Assembly: GCA_902555065.1 (NCBI GenBank)
Contig: CACDQQ010000001.1
Coordinates: forward strand, 62,001-126,000
Direction: 5' to 3'
Length of the DNA: 64,000 nucleotides
Origin: an uncultured Pelagibacteraceae bacterium
GTDB lineage: Bacteria > Pseudomonadota > Alphaproteobacteria > Pelagibacterales > Pelagibacteraceae
The translations under genes and the position numbers were made by a program. The notes below the pieces were generated by a model, which saw only the letters and a list, made by a program, of their open reading frames with translations, had not been told where the DNA came from and did not search any database. The number at the start of each line of letters is the position of its first letter. Positions within the stretch are counted from its first letter, which is position 1. Positions 38,754-49,025 of this stretch are shown in pieces.

Positions 38754-39587
38754 TTAATCTGCCCTCACAATATTGGCGGATCCACTGAATTCTACCATAA
38801 TTTTATTATTTCGTTTTACTTTTGTTAACATTTCGTCAGACATATCTTTTTGAGCTCTCCACATATCACTACTAATTCCATCTGAAATAGATGCACTATT
38901 TCTTGGTGGATGAACAAACATAATTTTTGCATAATATTCATCATCTAATCCTGCTTTATCTTTATCATCAAAAGCAATTTCTAAGTTTATATTAGGTGAT
39001 AATAACATTTCAGTACCATACATTAACCCTTCAACATCGTCTCTTGTAACTCCATCCCACGAATATGAATTTATAAATATATCAGCCCAATGAACATAGG
39101 GTATTTGAGAAGCTAATCTTAAATCATATCCATCTAAAACCTTTTCACCATCGGCATCATCTAAAGCAAAATAGTTATTAAATGAAAAATCTAATACTGC
39201 ATTTCTAACTTCTAACCCTATACTGGATCTTAAATTCCCCTCATCATCGTAATCTAAAAAAGCATTTAATCCTGTAAGCGAAAATTTATCATCGCTTAAA
39301 AACCTTTTTCCTACTCCAAAATTCAAAACATTTCTATCTTTAGAATCCTTTTCAGTATTAAATAAAGAAAGTTGAGTAAATGTATTTTGGGTGGTCTCCC
39401 CATCTAGTTCTCTTACTAGCAACAAACTATAATCGGCAGAATGATTTTCTCTAAGATCTATACTTAATTCAGTATCTCCATCGCCAGGTATTAAATTTGA
39501 AAAATAATCAGAGATAGAATTTGCACTTGCAGTCGTAATTAAAATGCATGCTAATATCAATGATAGAAATAAATTTTTCATATTCAA
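38754..39587 (-). CDS. Inverse-autotransporter-like (intimin/invasin-type) beta-barrel protein without passenger
   Basis: Signal peptide; LNFGVGKRFLSDDKFSLTGLNAFLDYDDEGNLRSSIGLEV, DGYDLRLASQIPYV, C-term VKRNNKIMVEF. Confidence 0.7.
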   Translation of the reverse strand: MNMKNLFLSLILACILITTASANSISDYFSNLIPGDGDTELSIDLRENHSADYSLLLVRELDGETTQNTFTQLSLFNTEKDSKDRNVLNFGVGKRFLSDDKFSLTGLNAFLDYDDEGNLRSSIGLEVRNAVLDFSFNNYFALDDADGEKVLDGYDLRLASQIPYVHWADIFINSYSWDGVTRDDVEGLMYGTEMLLSPNINLEIAFDDKDKAGLDDEYYAKIMFVHPPRNSASISDGISSDMWRAQKDMSDEMLTKVKRNNKIMVEFSGSANIVRAD

Positions 39588-39627
39588 CTATTATACTATT
39601 ACTTTTGAAATGTAAATTTAGTGAAAT

Positions 39628-39999
39628 TTATTTATTTGGCCTAAATACTAAACAAATTCCATTATTACAGTATCTTTTTCTTGTTGGTTGAGGTCCATCA
39701 TCAAAAATGTGACCATGATGACCGCCACAATTTTTACAATGATATTCTGTTCTAGCATAACCAATGTGATGATCAGTTTTTGTCTCAAAAACATCAGGTA
39801 GAGATTCGTAAAAAGAAGGCCAACCTGACCCACTTTCATATTTTGTTGAAGATTCAAAAAGTTTTATATCGCAGTTTGCACAGTGATAAGATCCTTGTCT
39901 TTTTTCATTATTTAATTCACTTGATCCTGGTGGTTCTGTTGCTTCTTTGAATAAAATATTTTCTTGTTCTAATGTTAAATTTGAGTTTTTTTTCATCAT
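39628..39999 (-). CDS. msrB: Peptide-methionine (R)-S-oxide reductase
   Basis: SGSGWPSFYE, HIGYARTEYHCKNCGGHHGHIFDDGP, RYCNNGICLVF (catalytic Cys position). Confidence 0.9.
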   Translation of the reverse strand: MMKKNSNLTLEQENILFKEATEPPGSSELNNEKRQGSYHCANCDIKLFESSTKYESGSGWPSFYESLPDVFETKTDHHIGYARTEYHCKNCGGHHGHIFDDGPQPTRKRYCNNGICLVFRPNK

Positions 40000-40889
40000 A
40001 AAAACTTAGCACATGTTTTGTGTAAATTGGAGTGCAATTCAACTAGTTTGTTAAAATCTTCGTTGTATCCACCTCCTAATACTCCACATATAGGAATTTT
40101 ATTTGAGAAAAAGTTATCAATAACCAATTCATCTCTTTCAAATATACCATCATCAGAAATTTTTAGTTTACCCAACCTGTCATTATAGTGAATATCAACT
40201 CCAGCGATATAAAAAACAAAATCAAACTCTTCTTCATTCAAATATTTTAGATTATTTTTTAAAATATTAATATATTCTCTATCTTCTAAATTTTCCTCTA
40301 ATTCAATGTCAAGATCACTTACTGATTTTTTTGCTGGATAATTAGCCTTGGCATGCATGCTAAATGTAAAGACTTGATTATCATTTTTAAATATTTCTGA
40401 ATTGCCATTACCTTGGTGAACATCTAAATCAATAATTAAAATTCTGTTTGCTAATCCTCTTGTAGTTAAATATTTAGCTGCTACTGCAACATCATTAAAA
40501 ACACAAAATCCAGCTCCTTCATTAAAAGTTGCATGATGACTACCTCCTGCAGTATTACACGCTATGCCATAGTTTAAAGCTAACTTTGTAGCGAGCACAG
40601 TTCCTCCGGTTGCAATAAAAGATCTTCTAACTACGCTGTCAACTAAAGGAAAACCAATTTTTCTAATCTCGTTTTTATCTAAAGTTTTATTTTTTATTTT
40701 ATTTATATAGTCTTCTGTATGTGCCTCTTTTAAAGTTTCTAATGAGCATGGCTCTGGGATATGGAAATTTTTAACTATTTTATTTTTAATTAACGCTTTA
40801 GCTAATTCTCCAAATTTTTTTATAGGAAATTTATTGTCATCATTTAATTTAGCTTCATAATCTTTATGATTGACGACAGGTAATTCCAT
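39996..40889 (-). CDS. Histone deacetylase-family (AcuC-like) protein
   Basis: GGSHHATFNEGAGFCVFNDVAVAA, IDLDVHQGNGN, GVLGGGYN. Confidence 0.88.
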   Translation of the reverse strand: MELPVVNHKDYEAKLNDDNKFPIKKFGELAKALIKNKIVKNFHIPEPCSLETLKEAHTEDYINKIKNKTLDKNEIRKIGFPLVDSVVRRSFIATGGTVLATKLALNYGIACNTAGGSHHATFNEGAGFCVFNDVAVAAKYLTTRGLANRILIIDLDVHQGNGNSEIFKNDNQVFTFSMHAKANYPAKKSVSDLDIELEENLEDREYINILKNNLKYLNEEEFDFVFYIAGVDIHYNDRLGKLKISDDGIFERDELVIDNFFSNKIPICGVLGGGYNEDFNKLVELHSNLHKTCAKFL

Positions 40890-40904
40890 AAAAATTATTA
40901 GGGA

Positions 40905-43577
40905 CTATATTTCCCAAGGATTATTTTTATTATTGTTGAGATTATATTTACTAATCGCTTTTTCTAGTGTTTGTAATGAAACCTTCTTATCTTCATAAAG
41001 CGTATACAAAGTACTAACAACTATATGTTTGCTATCTACCTCAAAAAAGTCTCTTAAATTTTTTCGAGTATCACTTCTTCCAAAACCATCTGTACCCATT
41101 GCTAAAAACTTATTATTTATGTGACTAGAGATTAATTGTGAGTATGCTCTTACATAATCTGAAGTGGCAATTATAGGGTCGTCATTAGAAATTAGCTGCT
41201 GCAAATAATTTTTTTTTTTATTTGCGGGAGACAATGTGTTTTGTCTTAAAACTGATTTAGCATTTTTTTCTAACTCTGAATAACTTGTTATGCTGTATAA
41301 TCTTGAACCAATTCCATATTCATCTTTAAGTATTTTAGAAGCTTCTATACATTCTCTAAAAATTGGTCCAGATCCTAATAAATTTATGTTTATTTTATCA
41401 TTAGAATTATCTTTAAAAAGGTAGCCACCTTTTATTATTCCATCTTTATTTTTTATATCAATTTTAGGATGTGAGTATTTTTCGTTATTTACTGTAATGT
41501 AATAAAATTCATCTTTACATTCTGTCATCATTCTTTTCATTCCTTCATCAAAAATAATTGCAAGTTCGCTTGCAAAACAAGGATCGTAGGATTTTAAATT
41601 TGGAAATGTTGAAGCAATTATATGACTTTGTCCATCTTGATGCTGTAATCCTTCTCCAGCTAAAGTAGTTCGCCCAGCTGTAGCACCTATTAGAAATCCT
41701 CTTGGCATTTGATCAGCTGCAGCCCAAATCAAATCTCCTATTCTTTGAAAACCAAACATAGAATAAAAAATATAAAAGGGCATCATTGGAAAATTATGAT
41801 TGCTATATGAAGTAGCTGCTGCTAGCCAAGAAGATATGGCTCCCGCTTCATTAATTCCTTCCTCTAATAATTGTCCTGTTTTTGATTCTTGATATTTTAA
41901 AATGGAAGTCGCATCTTCGGGTTCATATAACTGACCTTCTGGTGAATATATTCCAATTTGTGAAAATAAATTAGCCATTCCAAAAGTTCTAGCTTCATCA
42001 GCAACGATTGGAACGACTCTTTTTCCAAACTCTTTATCTCTCATTATGTTTCCTAAAGACCTTACCAGTCCAGTAGTTGTTGAATATTCTCTGTCACTGT
42101 CATCGAATAAAAAGTTTGAATGTTTTTCAATTTTTGGAGTAACTAATTCAACTTCTTTGAAGCTTCTTTTTGGTAAAGATCCTCCTAAAGCTTCCCTTCT
42201 TTTTTTTAAATATTTTATTTCTTCTGAATTTTCATCTGGTTTATAAAACTCCATATTTTCTAGTTTACTATCTGGAATATCTAATTGAAAACGATCTCTA
42301 AACTCTTTTAATGCATCAAGATTTAACTCTTTTTGTTGGTGGTTAGTCATTTTAGATTCACCAGCTTTTCCCATTCCATAACCTTTTTTTGTTTTAGCTA
42401 AAATAACTGTAGGTTTACCTTTAGTTTTTACCGCAGCATTGAAAGCAGCATAAAGTTTTTTAAAATCATGACCTCCTCTTTTAAGTTTATCAATTTCATC
42501 TTTGCTGAGTGAAGAAACCAATTTTAAAACTTCTGGGTCCTCTGCAAAAAAGTTTTTTAGGTTATATTCACCATCCCTTGCTCCTAAAGTTTGATATTTA
42601 CCGTCAACAGTTTTGGCAAAACGTTTCAATAACAAGTGATCTTTATCTTGCTGAAAAATTTTATCCCATTCAGATCCCCAAAGAACTTTTATGACATTCC
42701 ATCCATTAGCTTTAAAGATCGTCTCCAGTTCTTGAATTATTTGTCCATTACCTCTTACTGGTCCATCTAATCTTTGGAGATTACAATTTATAACAAAAGT
42801 TAAATTATCTAATTTTTCTCTTGAAGCGATAGATAATCCAGCCAAACTCTCAGGTTCATCCATTTCACCATCTCCAAATAATCCCCAAACTCTTTTATTT
42901 GTTTTTAATAAGTTTCTATTTTCTAAATATTTCATGAAACGAGCTTGGTAAATTGCATTAACTAAACCTATTCCCATGGATGATGTGGTAAATGTCCAGT
43001 AATCTCTCATTAAATATGGATGGCAATATGATGACAGTCCTTGCTCGTTTAATTCTTGTCTATAATGTTCCAAATGATTTTTAGTTAATCTTCCCTCTAA
43101 AAAAGATCTTGCATATATCCCAGTTGTACACTGTGATTGATAAAAAATTAAATCTGCTTCATCACCACCTTTAAAAAAATGATTAAATCCCGTTTCAAAT
43201 ACCTCAGCAAAAGATGCATAGCTTGCTATATGTCCTCCAAGCCCACCATAATTTTTATTTGCTTTCATAACCATGGTTAAAGCATTCCATCTTAAAATCG
43301 CTGTTATTTTTTCTTCAATAGCTAAATCTCCAGGATAAATTCCTTGATCATATTGAGATATCGTATTTCTGTATGGTGAATATGGAACTGGTGAATATAA
43401 TACCCTTAAATCTTTTGCTCTTTTCTCAAGTTTTTCTAAAATTAGTTTGGCACCCTCTCTACCATGATTTTCAACTACTGCATCAAGAGAGTCTAACCAA
43501 TCATTTAATTCTTGATTATCTAATTTTTGGTTTTGATTAGCTTTAAATTCTTTGCTCATCAGAATAATTATACACAA
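40905..43577 (-). CDS. aceE: Pyruvate dehydrogenase E1 component, homodimeric
   Basis: GLGGHIASYAS, WGLFGDGEMDEPES, TLAGEGLQHQDGQSHI; 890 aa. Confidence 0.92.
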   Translation of the reverse strand: MCIIILMSKEFKANQNQKLDNQELNDWLDSLDAVVENHGREGAKLILEKLEKRAKDLRVLYSPVPYSPYRNTISQYDQGIYPGDLAIEEKITAILRWNALTMVMKANKNYGGLGGHIASYASFAEVFETGFNHFFKGGDEADLIFYQSQCTTGIYARSFLEGRLTKNHLEHYRQELNEQGLSSYCHPYLMRDYWTFTTSSMGIGLVNAIYQARFMKYLENRNLLKTNKRVWGLFGDGEMDEPESLAGLSIASREKLDNLTFVINCNLQRLDGPVRGNGQIIQELETIFKANGWNVIKVLWGSEWDKIFQQDKDHLLLKRFAKTVDGKYQTLGARDGEYNLKNFFAEDPEVLKLVSSLSKDEIDKLKRGGHDFKKLYAAFNAAVKTKGKPTVILAKTKKGYGMGKAGESKMTNHQQKELNLDALKEFRDRFQLDIPDSKLENMEFYKPDENSEEIKYLKKRREALGGSLPKRSFKEVELVTPKIEKHSNFLFDDSDREYSTTTGLVRSLGNIMRDKEFGKRVVPIVADEARTFGMANLFSQIGIYSPEGQLYEPEDATSILKYQESKTGQLLEEGINEAGAISSWLAAATSYSNHNFPMMPFYIFYSMFGFQRIGDLIWAAADQMPRGFLIGATAGRTTLAGEGLQHQDGQSHIIASTFPNLKSYDPCFASELAIIFDEGMKRMMTECKDEFYYITVNNEKYSHPKIDIKNKDGIIKGGYLFKDNSNDKININLLGSGPIFRECIEASKILKDEYGIGSRLYSITSYSELEKNAKSVLRQNTLSPANKKKNYLQQLISNDDPIIATSDYVRAYSQLISSHINNKFLAMGTDGFGRSDTRKNLRDFFEVDSKHIVVSTLYTLYEDKKVSLQTLEKAISKYNLNNNKNNPWEI

Positions 43578-43618
43578 AAAATTAAAATTTATATCTGTAA
43601 AAATTGTCTTAATTTAAT

Positions 43619-44569
43619 TTACTCAATTATCCTTTTTGGTTTACCAGACATAAAACTATCAAGATTCTCTATCATTTGAGTGTAGAAAGTTTCATAATTT
43701 TCAGCTGTAACATATCCAATATGAGGAAGTAAAAGAGCGTTTTGTACGAATCTAAGTTTGTGACTTTCTGGCAAAGGTTCTTTTTCATAAACATCCAAAC
43801 CTGCTCCAGCTATAATATTTGTAGATAATGCTATAATTAAATCATCTTCATTAACTATTTCACCTCTTGAAGTGTTAATCAAATAAGAGGTTTTTTTCAT
43901 TTTCTCAAATTCTTTAATAGTAATACAATCTCTATATCTATCTCCTCCTTGAACGTGAATTGATAGAAAATCTGAGTTTTGAATCAAATCATCTTTACTG
44001 CACGGTAAGACATCAAGCTCTTTGCATTTATCTAAGTTTAAATTTTCACTCCAAGCCATAATTTGCATACCAAAAGCTTTACCAATTTTAGCAACTTCAG
44101 AACCTACTCTGCCCAATCCAAGCAAGCCTAAGATCTTACCTTTAAGTTCAACTCCAATTGTCGACTGCCAGTAACCTTGATACATATTATCTATTTCAGT
44201 TTTAAAGTTTCTAGCAAGTCCTAAAATTAATGCCCAAGTTAACTCTGGTGTTGGATTACTATTAATTTCGGTGCCACAAACAACAACTTTATTTTTTTTA
44301 GCTGCAACTAAATTTATTGATTTATTTCTCATACCACTAGTGACGATTAACTTTAATTTTTTTAAACTTTCTATAAGTTCTTTTGTTATTTTTGTTCTCT
44401 CTCTCATTATAAATAGAACTTCAAATTCTTTTAAATTTTCAATGGCATCATTTTCATTTTCAAATGGCACATTAAATACCTGAAATTCATATTTTGAAGA
44501 TAATTTTTTAAGATCAATAAAATCTTTTGCAATATTTTGATAATCGTCGATTATAGCTACTTTAAGCAT
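43619..44569 (-). CDS. D-isomer-specific 2-hydroxyacid dehydrogenase
   Basis: GKILGLLGLGRVGSEVAKIGKAFGM, NTSRGEIVNEDDL, LLPHIGYVT. Start chosen at internal Met27 of the listed ORF (MLKVAIIDDYQN). Confidence 0.85.
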   Translation of the reverse strand: MLKVAIIDDYQNIAKDFIDLKKLSSKYEFQVFNVPFENENDAIENLKEFEVLFIMRERTKITKELIESLKKLKLIVTSGMRNKSINLVAAKKNKVVVCGTEINSNPTPELTWALILGLARNFKTEIDNMYQGYWQSTIGVELKGKILGLLGLGRVGSEVAKIGKAFGMQIMAWSENLNLDKCKELDVLPCSKDDLIQNSDFLSIHVQGGDRYRDCITIKEFEKMKKTSYLINTSRGEIVNEDDLIIALSTNIIAGAGLDVYEKEPLPESHKLRFVQNALLLPHIGYVTAENYETFYTQMIENLDSFMSGKPKRIIE

Positions 44570-45467
44570 TTTTTTTGTTTGAAAGTAATATCCCTGAAAT
44601 AATAAATATTCCACCGATATAATGATAAAATAACAATACTTCATCAAATATTATCATTGCAAGAATTGCAGCAAGAATTGGCATTAAATGTAAATAAATT
44701 CCTGCCCTGTTAGCACCTATTAATGCAACACCTTTTATCCAGAAGAAAAAGGAAATGATACCAGGCAACAAAACAACATATGATAAAACTAGAATGAAAT
44801 TTGTATCAATATTAATTCGATTACCAATGTAAATATAATCTATTGCATACATTGGGATAAGAAATATTACCCCTAGCCCAATAACAACTTGAAGCAACGT
44901 TATCTGTGATAATCCATAATTTTTTTTTTTTAAAAGCGCTGAATAAAGTGACCAGGATATCATAGCAAATAATGCAAATAAATCTCCTTTTTCAAAAGCT
45001 AAATTTTTAAAGACTTCAAAATTTGCTTTTGAGATTATAAATATTACACCTAATAAAGAAAATATGACTCCTGCAACTTGATAAGAATTTGTTTTTTCTA
45101 TTTTTAAAATAATAGAAAATAAAATTATCATAACTGGAACAGTTGAAATCATAAGCACACCAGTAATTACTTGTGTAGTTTTTAAAGAATAAAAAAGCGC
45201 TGAATTAAAAATGCTGACTGCTGTTATCCCTAAAAAACATAACAGATAAATATTTTTAAAAATTAATTCCTTTTTTTCAAGCATCTCTTTATAAGTAAAA
45301 GGTAGTAGTATTAAAAACGCCAGTGACCATCTTAATATATTTAATGATATTGGAGGTATTTCATTTAAACCTGCTATCTTTCCAACAATAAAATTTCCTG
45401 ACCAAAACAAAGCTGCTAAAAAAAGCAAAATAGATGCAATTATGATATTACTTTTATTTTCAAGCAT
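44562..45467 (-). CDS. EamA/DMT-family transporter
   Basis: FLAALFWSGNFIVGKIAG N-terminus, ~10 TM. Confidence 0.82.
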   Translation of the reverse strand: MLENKSNIIIASILLFLAALFWSGNFIVGKIAGLNEIPPISLNILRWSLAFLILLPFTYKEMLEKKELIFKNIYLLCFLGITAVSIFNSALFYSLKTTQVITGVLMISTVPVMIILFSIILKIEKTNSYQVAGVIFSLLGVIFIISKANFEVFKNLAFEKGDLFALFAMISWSLYSALLKKKNYGLSQITLLQVVIGLGVIFLIPMYAIDYIYIGNRINIDTNFILVLSYVVLLPGIISFFFWIKGVALIGANRAGIYLHLMPILAAILAMIIFDEVLLFYHYIGGIFIISGILLSNKKNA

Positions 45468-45494
45468 TAAATAGAGTACTATAAAAGATTACTT

Positions 45495-46736
45495 TTAACT
45501 AAACCTTATTGAACTGTATGGTTGTAAATCTAAATTGGTATTCTCACCTGATATCATTTTAGATATAATTTTTCCTGATATTGCTCCAAGTGTCCAGCCT
45601 AAGTGATGATGACCAAAAGAATAAAAAACGTTTTTATAGTTTTTAGAAGGCCCTATAACTGGTAGAAAATCGGGTAATGTAGGTCTAAAACCAAGCCACT
45701 CATCTTTATGCTCTGGCAAACCGTCTAACATATCCTTTGCATTTAGTATCAAGTTCTTTATTCTTGATTTAGATGGAGAGTTTTCCAAACCTCCAAATTC
45801 AACTGTTCCAACAACTCGTAGCCCTTGTTCCATTGGTGTCATCCCAAAACCTCTATTTGCATAAACTATAGGTCTTGAAATTAAATGGTCATAATCTTTA
45901 AAGTGAACGTGATATCCTCTTTCAGTATCTAAGGGAATATTTTCATGTAATTTATCAGTTAGTCTTTTTGAAAATGCTCCACATGCAATGACAAGTCTAT
46001 CAAAAATAAATCTTTGAGTTTCTGTTCTTAGAACAGGCTTTTCTTCGTCAAAATCTATATTTTGAATATTTAATTTTAAGAATTTTCCACCCTTATTTAC
46101 AAAATTTTCGAATAATTTTATTAAAATTTTTCTTGGATTTCTTGCATGTCTAGCATAATCATAAAAAACTCCACCATGATAAAATGGTTTTAAATTAGGT
46201 TCTAAATCGTGAATTTCTTTTTTATTGACTAATTGTTGTTTTACTCCAAGTTGATCTCTAATTCGAATTTCTAATTCTCTACTCTTCATATTTTTGTCAG
46301 TCCAAACATAAAGAATTCCATTATTTTCTACTAACCCATCTAAATCAATTTCATCAAATAATTCATCAAATGCTGGCAGAGATTGATCTAAAATTTGATG
46401 CATATTTTTTGCTGTGTGCATCATTTTTTCTTCTCTACAATTTAATATAAATCTTGCAAACCAAGGGATCATCTTTGGCACATAATTCCACTTTAAAGCT
46501 AGAGGTCCTCTTGAACTAATTAACATTGAAGGAACGTCCGCTATAACATCTGGTCTATTTAAAGGAACAGACGCATAAGGAGAAAAGTGACCAGCATTTC
46601 CATATGACGCTGCACTTCCTGGCTCTTCTCTATCAAAAAGTGTTACATGAAAACCTTTTTTTTGTAGAAACAAAGCATTACAAACACCTTGTATACCAGC
46701 ACCAATAATTCCAATTTTTAGATTTTTTTCATCCAC
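45495..46736 (-). CDS. D-amino-acid dehydrogenase-like FAD oxidoreductase (DadA-like)
   Basis: KIGIIGAGIQGVCNALFLQKKGFHVTLFDRE, AASYGNAGHFSPYA, GPSKNYKNVFYSFGHHHLGWT. Confidence 0.85.
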   Translation of the reverse strand: MDEKNLKIGIIGAGIQGVCNALFLQKKGFHVTLFDREEPGSAASYGNAGHFSPYASVPLNRPDVIADVPSMLISSRGPLALKWNYVPKMIPWFARFILNCREEKMMHTAKNMHQILDQSLPAFDELFDEIDLDGLVENNGILYVWTDKNMKSRELEIRIRDQLGVKQQLVNKKEIHDLEPNLKPFYHGGVFYDYARHARNPRKILIKLFENFVNKGGKFLKLNIQNIDFDEEKPVLRTETQRFIFDRLVIACGAFSKRLTDKLHENIPLDTERGYHVHFKDYDHLISRPIVYANRGFGMTPMEQGLRVVGTVEFGGLENSPSKSRIKNLILNAKDMLDGLPEHKDEWLGFRPTLPDFLPVIGPSKNYKNVFYSFGHHHLGWTLGAISGKIISKMISGENTNLDLQPYSSIRFS

Positions 46737-46808
46737 GTTGGAAATATATTTTCTAAGATATGCTTAATATATATGATATTTGATCGCGGGTTTATTTAAC
46801 TTAGATTG

Positions 46809-48959
46809 TTATTTACCAATAGATATTAAGGTTAAGTCGTCACTTAGCTTATTATCCCTGGCAGTATTAATTACCGTATTTGATATATCTGATAATTGTT
46901 TATTAGAATCTGTATTAAAATTTTGCTCTATAATTTTTAATGATCCGTCTATTCCTATTTCCTCTCCTGAACTATTTAAGCTTTCAGATAAACCATCAGT
47001 GAACGCGTAAAACCTGTTACTATCTAGCTTAACTTTATGAGTTTTATAAACTGATTTATCCTTCTGAAGTATTACACCCATTGGTGGAGAATTACTTTCA
47101 AATTGCTCATAATTTCCAGAAGATGATCTAATTATAGCTGGCTGATGACCTCCATTTACCCATCTCAATTCATCAGTTCTCATGTTATATTCTCCTAATA
47201 TACTTGTAACAAACATGCCACCGGTTTTAGTTAAAAACAGATCATTATTCATATGAAACATCATTTCATCTGGATCTACTTGATCTCTAGACATTATTTC
47301 AAATAAAGTTGATGCTTTTGCCATTACCATTCCTGCATGAATTCCTTTGCCCGCAACATCAGCAATAATAAAGTAAACACTGTCATTGTGAGGATAAAAG
47401 CTAAAGAAATCTCCAGAAACTTCTCTAGCTGCAATATTAATTCCGTGCACAGGGTAATTTTCTAAATTCCTCTTTGGTAAAAAGTTTTCTTGAACTTTTA
47501 CTGCAAGTTTAACTTCATTTGATATTCTATCTCTCCATACTTTCTTTTCGGCTTCACTAGTTTCTAGTTTGCTCATCAATCTATTATAATAAAGTCCAAT
47601 TACACCTCCTGCAGTAAATGGATCTTGTGGGCCTCTAACAGTTAAATCGCCAGACTCAGACTGTTTTTCTAAAATGGTAATTAAATCATGTTCTACAGAA
47701 GTTGCATTATGCTCAGCAATATTTAAACCTAACTCTTCATGTAACGGGCTTACTCTTAACGGATAAATATAATTTAAAATTTTTAATAAAATATATGATC
47801 CAAAGAATGAAAACACACCAATTGAAAAAATTCCAATAAACTGTACTTTGATTTGCTCTAGTCTTGTCAATCCTGTACCAAGTATTTCAAGATCACTAAA
47901 TAATCCAACTGCGATTGTTCCCCAAACTCCTGCTGCCAAATGAACAGGGACAGCACCTACAACATCATCTATTTCAAATTTATTTAAAAATTCATTTACA
48001 AAAATTGCAACTACCGCTCCTATAATTCCAACAAATATTGAAGTAACAGATGTCATAGAATTACATCCAGCTGTGATAGCGACTAACCCTGCAAGTGGTC
48101 CAAGAATTACATAGTAAGGATCTGGTTTTTTGAATAAAGCAAATGAAATTCCAAGACCAGTTAATAATCCAAAAGAAGCTGCAAGAAATGTATTTATTAA
48201 AATTAGAGGAACTGCTTCGTCCATAGCTCCATTACTTCCACCATTAAAACCAAACCATCCGAACCATAAAATTAAAGTTCCCAAAACTGCCAAAGGGAAA
48301 CTTGAACCTGTGAATTTTCCTTTGTTTGCATCTGAATATTTGCCTATTCTTGGACCTAAAATTAAAACTGCAGATAGAGCTATCCAACCACCAACAGAGT
48401 GAACTATTGTACTACCTGCGAAATCAACAAATCCAATATCTGTCAGCCATCCAGTTGTTTTAACTTGTCCTGTAACAGCAAGTAATTGTCTTGTTGCATC
48501 GATATTATTCAAATAACTTGATGACCATGCCCAATGACCAACAATTGGATATATAATTCCAGTAGCAATAATTGTAATTATTAAATATCCATTAAATTTC
48601 ATTCTTTCAGCAACAGCGCCTGATACAATTGTTGCTGCAGTTGCAACAAACATTGCTTGAAAAACAAAATATGTCATGTATTCAGCCTGATCTGTTTTAA
48701 AAAAGAATAAATCAGTTCCGAAATAGCCGTTAAAACTTTTTCCAAACATCAAGCCAAAACCAAATAACCAAAAAATTACAACTGCAAGACCAAAGTCGGC
48801 CGCATTTTTAAGAGCAACGTTAATGCTATTTTTATGTCTAGAAAGACCAGTTTCCATACACATAAATCCTGCTTGCATAATGAAAACTAAAATTGCACAA
48901 TCTATAACCCAAAGGGTATCTACAAATGATTTTACAGATTCCAGATCTACATTCTCCAT
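46809..48959 (-). CDS. Ammonium transporter (Amt) fused to SpoIIE/RsbU-type PP2C phosphatase
   Basis: Amt: MQAGFMCMETGLSRHKN, GFVDFAGSTIVHSVGGW, WFGWFGFNGGS. C-term: EVSGDFFSFY, IIADVAGKGIHAGMVMAKA, NGGHQPAII, FYAFTDGLSES, SDDLTLISI. Confidence 0.92.
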   Translation of the reverse strand: MENVDLESVKSFVDTLWVIDCAILVFIMQAGFMCMETGLSRHKNSINVALKNAADFGLAVVIFWLFGFGLMFGKSFNGYFGTDLFFFKTDQAEYMTYFVFQAMFVATAATIVSGAVAERMKFNGYLIITIIATGIIYPIVGHWAWSSSYLNNIDATRQLLAVTGQVKTTGWLTDIGFVDFAGSTIVHSVGGWIALSAVLILGPRIGKYSDANKGKFTGSSFPLAVLGTLILWFGWFGFNGGSNGAMDEAVPLILINTFLAASFGLLTGLGISFALFKKPDPYYVILGPLAGLVAITAGCNSMTSVTSIFVGIIGAVVAIFVNEFLNKFEIDDVVGAVPVHLAAGVWGTIAVGLFSDLEILGTGLTRLEQIKVQFIGIFSIGVFSFFGSYILLKILNYIYPLRVSPLHEELGLNIAEHNATSVEHDLITILEKQSESGDLTVRGPQDPFTAGGVIGLYYNRLMSKLETSEAEKKVWRDRISNEVKLAVKVQENFLPKRNLENYPVHGINIAAREVSGDFFSFYPHNDSVYFIIADVAGKGIHAGMVMAKASTLFEIMSRDQVDPDEMMFHMNNDLFLTKTGGMFVTSILGEYNMRTDELRWVNGGHQPAIIRSSSGNYEQFESNSPPMGVILQKDKSVYKTHKVKLDSNRFYAFTDGLSESLNSSGEEIGIDGSLKIIEQNFNTDSNKQLSDISNTVINTARDNKLSDDLTLISIGK

Positions 48960-49025
48960 TTCATTTCCTTAGGTTATAATTTATTAAATATACATCATAG
49001 AAATTAGATGCTCAAATTAGGTTTG

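Noticed and set aside
44570-44647. N-terminal extension of the D-2-hydroxyacid dehydrogenase ORF
   Set aside because: It overlaps the upstream EamA gene in another frame and precedes a canonical start MLKVAIIDDYQN; treated as an over-extended ORF.
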